Source: Ruegeria arenilitoris (lineage in GTDB: Bacteria > Pseudomonadota > Alphaproteobacteria > Rhodobacterales > Rhodobacteraceae). Taken from it: DNA of 64,000 bases. Numbering within the stretch: position 1 is the stretch's first letter; every line of letters begins with the position of its first letter. The stretch spans positions 1 to 64,000 of the forward strand of contig NZ_WPYP01000010.1 of assembly GCF_013030985.1 (NCBI RefSeq), given 5' to 3'. Under the pieces are notes generated by a model. That model was not told the origin of the DNA and did no database searches. It worked only from the letters and a program-made list of their open reading frames with translations. The position numbers and the translations under genes were made by a program. This document shows, one piece after another, positions 57,112 through 64,000 of the stretch.

Positions 57112-58425
57112 ATGCGTGTTTTTGATATCGCATTGATTGGCGCAGGGCCTGCCGGTTATGCCGCACTGACCGCATTACGGGGGTTTTCGGGGTCGTTGGC
57201 CGTGATCACCGGGGCAACACCCGACCCCTGGCAGGGTGGGCCTGCAAAGGTGGTTTCGGTGGCGTTCGAACGACAAAAACCGGCCTGTTTGGCGGACCGT
57301 ATGCCCGTATCCGGTGACGCGCCGCCCATGTATGCAGCGGCCGAAGTGGGCGGCCTTGCCAATTACTGGGGCAAACAGCTTCAGGTTTACGGCAGCGACG
57401 ACCCGTGGGGGCAAGGCCCATTTCTGGAAACCTGGAAGGCGTATAAGACCGCCTGTGATACGGTGCAGGCTGATCTCGAGGTGATCGGCGGCACCCGGCA
57501 GCAGAATCTGGACAGCGATTTCGAGGCCAGCGTACCGCGCCTATTGGTCGGAACCAAGGACGCACCGGGCAGTCAGCTGAACGCGATGGCACTTGCGGTC
57601 GAAAAGCGGCTGCAACAGATCCCCAGTGTCGAAGTTATGTCCGGGCGCGTGCAGCGGATCGAACAGGAACAGGGCGTTCTGCGTCTGGACCTTGGCGGAG
57701 GCACGCAGGTCCGGGCGCGCCGCGTATTTCTGGCCGCCGGTGTTTTGGGGACGGCGACCACCTTGGCGCGCAGCATTCCCAATGTCTCAGAGATCGGATT
57801 TCGCGATCACGCGCCCTATACCATCAACTGTTTCCGGCTGGACCGCATCCTTGGGCCAACGCACAGCTATGCCAACAGCGGTAATTTCAACGCCCTGACG
57901 GTCACGTTGAAAAACGGGGGACGCTGCGATTTGTTCGCCTCGGTCTATGCGGTATCGCAGGCACCCATCAGCCTGCTGACGACCAATTTCGGACTGGGTC
58001 CCCGATTGCGCGGCCGCCGGGTGGGACGGATCTTTGATTTCGTGCAACCGATCCGTCTTTGGACCCCGAAAACGCAGGTCCAGTTTCGGCATAATCCCAC
58101 CGGTAGCCAGACCGAGGCCACCCCTACCCTGGATAAGGAACCCGACTCGAAGCTAAGGCGTTTTCTGGATTGGCTCGTCGCCCATGGTGTTCGCAGCAAG
58201 CTGGGCCAGACCGCGCCGGGACAGGGGTTTCACTATCACCGGCTGACCCTTGGGGCCGACCGGCGCGCCGTCGATGATGTGGTCAAATCCACCTTTGACG
58301 GACAATTGCGAGTCATTGACGCCTCTTGCCTGAAACAGATCGGCTGCCCCCCGCATACTCTGACGGCAATGGCACAGGCTTATGCCCGCGTGAGCCACGA
58401 TCTGGAAAGCCCGGAATACCAGTAA
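57112..58425 (+). CDS. GMC-like FAD-dependent oxidoreductase
   Basis: A 437-residue flavoprotein. N-terminal FDIALIGAGPAGYAAL is the FAD dinucleotide motif. GGLANYWGKQ near 82 matches the GMC-type substrate loop. FLAAGVLGTATTLARS lies near 208. The C-terminus LRVIDASCLKQIGCPPHTLTAMAQAYARVS is the GMC end motif, though shorter than in classic members. GTG 57109 is an alternative start. Substrate unknown. Convergent with the DUF6493-like gene. Confidence 0.82.
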   Translation: MRVFDIALIGAGPAGYAALTALRGFSGSLAVITGATPDPWQGGPAKVVSVAFERQKPACLADRMPVSGDAPPMYAAAEVGGLANYWGKQLQVYGSDDPWGQGPFLETWKAYKTACDTVQADLEVIGGTRQQNLDSDFEASVPRLLVGTKDAPGSQLNAMALAVEKRLQQIPSVEVMSGRVQRIEQEQGVLRLDLGGGTQVRARRVFLAAGVLGTATTLARSIPNVSEIGFRDHAPYTINCFRLDRILGPTHSYANSGNFNALTVTLKNGGRCDLFASVYAVSQAPISLLTTNFGLGPRLRGRRVGRIFDFVQPIRLWTPKTQVQFRHNPTGSQTEATPTLDKEPDSKLRRFLDWLVAHGVRSKLGQTAPGQGFHYHRLTLGADRRAVDDVVKSTFDGQLRVIDASCLKQIGCPPHTLTAMAQAYARVSHDLESPEYQ

Positions 58426-58472
58426 ACTTTCTACAGCCGCACCCCGGTTTTCCGGCGCGTTCAAAGAGGGAT

Positions 58473-61178
58473 TCAATGCACAGTTTGACCAAAGACAGCA
58501 AGCTTGCGTGCGAACTTCCCCATTTTTCCACCGGCCTTGATCGCCTGTAAAGCCGCCTGAACGTCCGGCGGCCCAACCGCCTCATCAGAGGCCACGCACA
58601 GCTCGTAGAGCAGTTCCAGAATGCCGCCCAGGTCGCGCGGAAGCTCTGGCGGCAAATCGACCATCATACCCGCCAGTGCAGATTTTACCGCCCGTGCGTG
58701 GGCGTTGGATGTTCCGGCCACCTGAGCCATTCGCTTGGTCCACCGGCGCAGCGGCAAGCCCGCGTGAAACACAAGCGAATGTGCGGCGGATGCAAACGCG
58801 CTTTGGTCGAACACGTGTTGATCCATCAATGTGGCCATTGCATCGGTTGTTGTCGTTCCAACGCCCTCGTCGGCGCTGGCCAGATACCAAGCGAGCATTG
58901 CGTGCGCCATGGGTCCGGGTTTGGGATCAGGGCGGAAAAGCGGGTCCAGGAACGTCAGACAATGGTGGTTGGTCAGCTTCTGGTCCAGTTCCAGTTCGAA
59001 GATACCGGTGGCAAAGAATAACTCGGTATGCGCGGGACGGGCTAACCCAACCCATGGGTTCGGGAGCATCATCCAGCTGCTGCCCGGATCGCTCATGTAA
59101 GTATGCTCGGATTTTGCAGGCAGGGCAAAACCCAATGCGGCATCCACATCATCGGGAATTCGGGGCGTGATGCGGATTTTCGGTCTCGGCCAGGCATATT
59201 GATCTATGCGCCGAATATCCGCGTAGAACTCGAAACATGCCGGGTGGCCCAAGCCCGGCACGGGTCCGCCAATCAGGTTTTCGATGCGTGGGTCCGCTTG
59301 CAACGGCAGGGTCGAAGACCACGCAATCGCCCATAGCTGCTTATCCGTCTCAGGCGGCAGGTCGGCCCCCAGCGCATAGGCCAGCGCCCGTTCCTGTTCT
59401 GACAGCGGCTTCAGGTCGTTCCGAGCGGTGTCACGTCCTTCGGGTGCCAAACGCATGAGGGCCAGTTTGAAATCCGCGCCCCCCGGCGGGACGCCGATCT
59501 TTCGGTATTCTGCCAGACGATCAATCAACTGATCCGCGGCCAGAAACCCGCGATTGTCACTGGGTGCCGACAGCATGGGTATAGCGTACCCTTCCTGCAC
59601 AAAAGCCAGCAGCTCTTGCGCCCGGGCTGCAAACATCCCTTCAAAGCTGTTGCGATCAATCACAAGCGGCGTGTGCCCGGAATACCTTGGCGTATGATAC
59701 GGCTGCAGTTCAGTGTCGACATCCTTCCCATTGGCCCATGCCAGCGCGGTCGCCAAAATTGGTTTTTCGAAATTCCCTGCCCCGCCGAAAGCGTCTTGCA
59801 CCACGCGGTTCCTCAACTGGGTTGCCCGTTTCGCCAGTGGTGACAACAGCGGACCAGCCGCCGCCCCGAACCGCGCCAGACCGTCAAATGCGCGTTCCGT
59901 CAAAAACGGATCGCTGCCGTTTTCCAAAAGCTCCAGAAATACCGCCACGGCTTCTTCGACCGACGCCACCGGATGAAGGGATTCGACCCGGGCCACCAGA
60001 TCATCCGCGTCAGGCAACGGGGCCGGTTCACTGCCTCCGACAATCTCTGAAAGCCTTCCCCGTACGGTCGGAGCAACCATTTCCGCATAATCACGCAACT
60101 TGTCCTGAACCTCAGGTACCGAGTGCTGGCCCAAGGTTTCGATCAAGTCCAGCGCCCTTGCCTGCACATCTCCGGCCTCGGAAATCAGGGCCGACGCCGC
60201 CATCAAAGCAAAGTCAGATGCCCTGTCGGGATGGCGCTTGGCGCAGCTTTTCAGCAATTGCAACGCCATGACGGCGCTGGATTTCTGGCGGCCTTGCAAC
60301 GCGGGGTCGATCGACGCCAGCAGCGCGGCAGGGTCAATCCCGTTCAGTTTGTCGATCCGTTTCAACACCTTCAACGCAAAAGCCACGGTCGGAGGCACAG
60401 AGCTGGCTAGCAAGTCCAGATACCGCCCGGTCCGGTGCGAAATCTCTGCGTCCGTAGGACAGAGACCGGCGTGAAACCGCGAATACCACCCGGCCCGAAA
60501 CTGTCCGAAATCCCGTTCAAGCGCATCCAGTGAGGCGTCCAGCAGCCGGTCTCGGTCCAATGTGCCGTCGTCGCACAGGCCGATCAGGAAATCTGACCAG
60601 GATGCCCCCGGCCCGCAGTATTTGTCATGTGCGGCAAGGCTCAGGTCACCGCCGCCTTCAACCTCGAAGAACCGCCAGACATCATGCGTCAGAAACCGGT
60701 CGCGCGCGGGCTCCGGAATGGCCGCCTGATGGGCATAGTAGCCCAGTATGTAGGCGTCCGTTTGCGGGATATTGCACTGACCTTGAGCATACAGCGCATG
60801 GACGACTTCGATCAGGCGCGGGTTGTCTTCGACCGCCGCCACGGCCCAATCGTCCATCCAACTGAGGTTCAGCGCGCCAAAAACATCCGTCAGTGGGATC
60901 GATTGCGGCAGGATGCGCCAGTCGCCACAGCTATATTCGGATGGGCGCGCCGTCGCCAGAACAGCGACACCAAGCGCATCGCCGTCCTTGGCCAAATCCG
61001 AGACCTGTTTCCTGTCACTGAACTGGGCATCCCAATACGCTTTGTCATACGCTTTCTGCGTTTTCAGAGCGATCGGGGCAAAGGCGCGACGGTCGGCTTC
61101 GGGAATGGCGGCAAGTGCCTTTAGCACGTGACGGGCGCGCTTTGTGGTAATCAGCTGGAGGAATTCTGCTTCGGTCAC
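58473..61178 (-). CDS. large DUF6493-like helical-repeat protein, partner of the SWIM protein
   Basis: A 901-residue soluble protein. The middle (about 260-450) shows HEAT-like helical repeats (AFALKVLKRIDKLNG, AVMALQLLKSCAKRHPD, AEMVAPTVRGRL). The layout resembles DUF6493 proteins, which are encoded beside SWIM zinc-finger genes and sometimes MoxR ATPases. No catalytic motif is seen. Its start overlaps the SWIM gene stop by 4 bp (ATGA). Role unknown; a scaffold in a conflict or chaperone-like system is a guess. Confidence 0.72.
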   Translation of the reverse strand: MTEAEFLQLITTKRARHVLKALAAIPEADRRAFAPIALKTQKAYDKAYWDAQFSDRKQVSDLAKDGDALGVAVLATARPSEYSCGDWRILPQSIPLTDVFGALNLSWMDDWAVAAVEDNPRLIEVVHALYAQGQCNIPQTDAYILGYYAHQAAIPEPARDRFLTHDVWRFFEVEGGGDLSLAAHDKYCGPGASWSDFLIGLCDDGTLDRDRLLDASLDALERDFGQFRAGWYSRFHAGLCPTDAEISHRTGRYLDLLASSVPPTVAFALKVLKRIDKLNGIDPAALLASIDPALQGRQKSSAVMALQLLKSCAKRHPDRASDFALMAASALISEAGDVQARALDLIETLGQHSVPEVQDKLRDYAEMVAPTVRGRLSEIVGGSEPAPLPDADDLVARVESLHPVASVEEAVAVFLELLENGSDPFLTERAFDGLARFGAAAGPLLSPLAKRATQLRNRVVQDAFGGAGNFEKPILATALAWANGKDVDTELQPYHTPRYSGHTPLVIDRNSFEGMFAARAQELLAFVQEGYAIPMLSAPSDNRGFLAADQLIDRLAEYRKIGVPPGGADFKLALMRLAPEGRDTARNDLKPLSEQERALAYALGADLPPETDKQLWAIAWSSTLPLQADPRIENLIGGPVPGLGHPACFEFYADIRRIDQYAWPRPKIRITPRIPDDVDAALGFALPAKSEHTYMSDPGSSWMMLPNPWVGLARPAHTELFFATGIFELELDQKLTNHHCLTFLDPLFRPDPKPGPMAHAMLAWYLASADEGVGTTTTDAMATLMDQHVFDQSAFASAAHSLVFHAGLPLRRWTKRMAQVAGTSNAHARAVKSALAGMMVDLPPELPRDLGGILELLYELCVASDEAVGPPDVQAALQAIKAGGKMGKFARKLAVFGQTVH

Positions 61179-62509
61179 TGGAAGCGCTCCGTTTCCATTT
61201 CCGCGGCCAGAATGTGCTTGCAGGGGCCGCGCGCGTTTTTGTGTCTGGCATACCAGGGACAGGTGCAGCTCGGAGCGCCATCCCCAAAACGCACACGGTG
61301 AACCGCCGCATCGCTGATCACCTCGGCACCGCCCTGTTCAAGTGTGACCGCCCGGGCATCCACCAGGTTCCGGGCCGCTTCCAGACGGGGGTTCATTGCC
61401 TCGACCCGGTCCATGTCAAACGGAAGAACCCTGTGAAACCAGGCGGAATGAGCAAGATCGAACCCCACAAGGCCCAAGGCTGCCAGATGCGACATGGCCA
61501 TATTGACCTGCTCCTGCGACAGGCCGGTGTAACGGGCCAAAGAGGACAGGTTCAGCCCGTCCTGCCAGTTCAACTGCGCCCGCATGGCGGCAATTTCTGC
61601 TTCATTCCGCGCCAGATCGGACAGCAATCGGCCATCGCCGGAAAACCCGCGCCAGGGTTCGGCATTCAGCACCAGGGTCAACCGCTGTGATCCAAAATCA
61701 AGCACCCATGCCGAGCTTTGCAACGCAGGATTGCCATAGACATGAAGAGCCTTGGCCCTACTCACCAGTGTTTCGAACACGCGCAGGCGATGCCCTCCGC
61801 GCAGTGGCACACTGCCCGGCGCCGGACGGGTCGTGGTTCTGACCCTCGGGCCTGTAGCCGCGACCCAAACCCGATGGTCCGATTTCGAGCGCGGCAAGCT
61901 TCGCAGGAACCGCTGCGCCGACACGGGCGGCAACGAGAACGCTTTCTCCATTCCCGACAGGTGCCCCTGCACTTCGCCAAAGCCTTTGATCCATCGCACG
62001 GGCAGCGGCACTTTGCGCTCGGTAACACTGGCCCGCTCATGCGCCAGTCCAACCGCGCGCGGGCCAATTGTAATCTCCAGACGGCTGTCCGGCTTGGTCT
62101 GCGCCAACAACGCCCGCAGCTGGGCCCCGAAGTCCACGTTTGTGGTCCCTTTGGCACGATGTACGACCTCAAGAGCACCTTCATCGATGTCCAGACGGAT
62201 ATAGGCGCTGCAACAGGCCGAGAAGCCTTCGAACCGAACAGTTGTCGGGCCAACGGTCGCGACGGGATCGGCCTCACGCAGTATCCGCGCCAACATGGAT
62301 GGCGGAACATAGAACCTTGACCCCACGATTTCAGAGACCGCCCGCAAGGCCCTGGCCGTCACGTCAGGCTCATTCGCAAAAGCCGTCAGAAAAGCTTGCG
62401 GCTCTTTTTTGCCGATCCGATCCGCAACAAGAAACAATGAGCGGTCGTGATCCTGCCCGACCAGAGAAGAGCAGCCCGCATAGTGGTAAACGTGGTCAAC
62501 TGCGCTCAT
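61175..62509 (-). CDS. SWIM zinc-finger protein
   Basis: A 444-residue protein. Its C-terminus holds the SWIM pattern: Cys415 and Cys417 in SCTCPWY, then Cys430 and His432 in GPCKHILAAEM. The N-terminal part (YAGCSSLVGQDHDRSLFLVADRIG) and the LARYTGLSQEQVNMAMSHLAALGLVGFD winged-helix-like segment (near 325-352) suggest nucleic-acid or protein binding. It is the first gene of the two-gene unit. No ATPase gene is adjacent. Confidence 0.87.
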   Translation of the reverse strand: MSAVDHVYHYAGCSSLVGQDHDRSLFLVADRIGKKEPQAFLTAFANEPDVTARALRAVSEIVGSRFYVPPSMLARILREADPVATVGPTTVRFEGFSACCSAYIRLDIDEGALEVVHRAKGTTNVDFGAQLRALLAQTKPDSRLEITIGPRAVGLAHERASVTERKVPLPVRWIKGFGEVQGHLSGMEKAFSLPPVSAQRFLRSLPRSKSDHRVWVAATGPRVRTTTRPAPGSVPLRGGHRLRVFETLVSRAKALHVYGNPALQSSAWVLDFGSQRLTLVLNAEPWRGFSGDGRLLSDLARNEAEIAAMRAQLNWQDGLNLSSLARYTGLSQEQVNMAMSHLAALGLVGFDLAHSAWFHRVLPFDMDRVEAMNPRLEAARNLVDARAVTLEQGGAEVISDAAVHRVRFGDGAPSCTCPWYARHKNARGPCKHILAAEMETERFQ

Positions 62510-62809
62510 TCCGGCCTTCCTGAAAATGGTGCAATGCTCAACTAATCAATGATCTTGGCACCAGATTGACGTGGTAAAGGTGTCAACAATGAGGCCCCTT
62601 GCCGCGATCCTCTTGGGCACCACAATGGGTCTCGTTTCGGGCACTACTCGAGCGTCCAGACGCCCACCCGGCGATCGTTGGCTTGACGGCAAGTCACTTT
62701 TCGCCGATCCATCAACTCTCGCATTTTCAGCACCGCACCATAGTTTTAGGATGCGCCCCACCGCAAACGCCCTAGACTAAAAGACGAACCGTTACCAAAG
62801 GCCTCGTAC
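62510..62809. other. divergent intergenic region
   Basis: Between the SWIM gene and the secretion ATPase gene. Short frames on both strands (62571-62780 and 62546-62761) mirror each other and have no domain. Presumably holds both promoters. Confidence 0.4.
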
Positions 62810-64000
62810 GTGAATATCGAAAACCGCATGATGATGCCGCCTCGCCACGAGTTGCGAAATGTGCGCAATCAGGGCATGACCTTTCTGGCGCTGGCGTTTC
62901 TGTTCAGCATATTCGTCAACATCCTGATGCTGACCGGGCCTTTGTTCATGTTGCAGGTCTATGACCGGGTGCTGGGCTCGCGCGCCGTGGAAACGCTGAC
63001 GGCACTGTTTTTGTTGGTGACCCTGCTCTATGCGCTTATGGCGATGCTGGACTATGCCCGCGGCAGAATCGTCGCGCGGTTCGGGGCCCGCTTCCAGACG
63101 CAACTGGATGAACGTGTGTTCGATGCGACCCTGCGCCGGTCACTTTTCCCGCAGGCGCGATCTGCACCGGCAACGGCACTGCGCGATCTCGAGTCGATTC
63201 AGAACCTGTGTTCCTCGCCTGTCTTGCTGGCGGTGATGGATATCCCGTGGACTCCGGTTTTTCTGGCGGCGATCTTCCTGTTCCACCCGCTGCTGGGCTG
63301 GCTGGCCGTGGCAGGCGGATCCCTGCTGATCGTGATTGCACTGCTGAACCAGGGGCTGACGCATCGCAAGGTGGCCTCGGCACAACGGGCTTCGGCGCAG
63401 GCCAACGCCTTTTCGGAACATGCCAGACAGGCCGCCGAGGTGGTGCGATCACAGGGTATGCAGGACGACATTACCCAGCGTTGGCAACGTCAGCGGACCA
63501 ACGCCCTGCGCCAGACCATTGCCGCCAGCGACTGGACTGGCAGCTTTACCTCGCTGACCAAATCTCTGCGGTTGTTCCTGCAATCGGCGATGCTGGCGCT
63601 TGGCGCCTGGCTGGTGCTGCGCAACGAGTTGACGCCCGGCGCGATGATCGCCGGATCGATCCTGCTGGGCCGCGCACTGGCACCTGTCGAACAGGCGGTG
63701 GGTCAATGGGGGATGGTCGAACGCGCCCGAACGGCCTGGACCTCGCTGAACCGGTTTCTGGATGCAACCCCGCCCGAATTGCCGCGCACCAAACTGCCCG
63801 TACCCAAGGCCCATCTGACCGCCAAGGGCCTGACCGTCATCCCGCCGGGCGCTGACAAACCGACCCTGCGAAACGTCACGCTGCGGCTTGAACCGGGTCG
63901 CGCGCTGGGTGTCATCGGCAAAAGCGGGTCGGGAAAATCGACGCTGGCCAAGGCCCTGTTGGGCCTGTGGCGACCGGCGGCAGGGGAAATCCGGCTGGGC
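62810..64000 (+). CDS. type I secretion system permease/ATPase (partial, cut by window end)
   Basis: The first 397 codons of a PrtD/HlyB-like inner-membrane exporter. It begins at GTG 62810, or at one of three ATG codons from 62828. A six-span ABC membrane domain (about 15-300: FLALAFLFSIFVNILMLTGP, MLQVYDRVLGSRAVETL, VMDIPWTPVFLAAIFL) leads to the nucleotide-binding domain with Walker A GKSGSGKST at 370-378. No peptidase C39 domain is present, so it belongs to the RTX-type exporters rather than bacteriocin exporters. The membrane fusion protein gene would be expected next. Confidence 0.92.
   Translation, partial: MNIENRMMMPPRHELRNVRNQGMTFLALAFLFSIFVNILMLTGPLFMLQVYDRVLGSRAVETLTALFLLVTLLYALMAMLDYARGRIVARFGARFQTQLDERVFDATLRRSLFPQARSAPATALRDLESIQNLCSSPVLLAVMDIPWTPVFLAAIFLFHPLLGWLAVAGGSLLIVIALLNQGLTHRKVASAQRASAQANAFSEHARQAAEVVRSQGMQDDITQRWQRQRTNALRQTIAASDWTGSFTSLTKSLRLFLQSAMLALGAWLVLRNELTPGAMIAGSILLGRALAPVEQAVGQWGMVERARTAWTSLNRFLDATPPELPRTKLPVPKAHLTAKGLTVIPPGADKPTLRNVTLRLEPGRALGVIGKSGSGKSTLAKALLGLWRPAAGEIRLG

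Noticed and set aside
62571..62780. 69-codon frame with a signal-like start
   Set aside because: A mirrored open frame on the other strand and lack of a ribosome site suggest chance.

Overview
The window reads as chromosomal DNA of an alphaproteobacterium of the Rhodobacteraceae (roseobacter-like). The basis is the gene families present, moderately high GC coding sequence, several TTG/GTG starts with good Shine-Dalgarno sites, and an oxidative sugar pathway with a ribose-type ABC importer. Species cannot be named from the sequence alone. No rRNA, tRNA or CRISPR array was seen.

Region 1 (113-12631) is a complete uptake and oxidative degradation locus for L-fucose and probably D-arabinose. A GntR regulator and seven enzyme genes run leftward in a tight operon: aldo/keto reductase, FucU mutarotase, lactonase, two different FAH-superfamily enzymes, 2-oxoglutarate-semialdehyde dehydrogenase and SDR. 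A UxaA-type dehydratase and an ATPase-permease-binding protein importer run rightward. A perfect 14-bp palindrome lies in the divergent promoter. The two FAH enzymes suggest one upper pathway with two exits: pyruvate plus lactate for 6-deoxyhexose, and 2-oxoglutarate for pentose.

Region 2 (12769-21007) holds a GNAT enzyme, a class III cyclase with TPRs and, leftward, the most interesting locus: YcaO, TfuA-like protein, an HExxH zinc metallopeptidase, and a 191-residue protein ending in seven tandem SGAR(V/A) pentapeptides. This looks like an undescribed RiPP-type system in which the repeat tail is modified by YcaO/TfuA. An aldose epimerase gene lies upstream.

Region 3 (21459-40602) is mixed accessory DNA: cysteine-rich small proteins, a decayed IS3 element, a stress-type cluster (DUF2461, TfoX-like, MAPEG, VOC, ECF sigma with its DGPF partner), a secreted penicillin-V-acylase-like hydrolase, a lipoprotein, a methyltransferase, a DMT exporter, a Tat-exported bicupin, an amidase, a membrane TPR regulator divergent from a sulfatase, and decayed IS110 and phage terminase sequence.

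Region 4 (40963-55578) holds a frameshifted autotransporter with a TIGR03032-like gene and a winged-helix regulator, an RraB-like protein, a transglutaminase fused to a membrane domain, an isoprenylcysteine-methyltransferase-like protein, an SH3 protein, a second membrane-bound class III cyclase, a GNAT enzyme and IS110/IS1111 relics.

Region 5 (55579-64000) starts with 1.5 kb of non-coding or decayed DNA. It continues with a GMC-like flavoprotein, a DUF6493-like plus SWIM zinc-finger gene pair with overlapping ends, and a type I secretion ABC transporter cut by the window edge.
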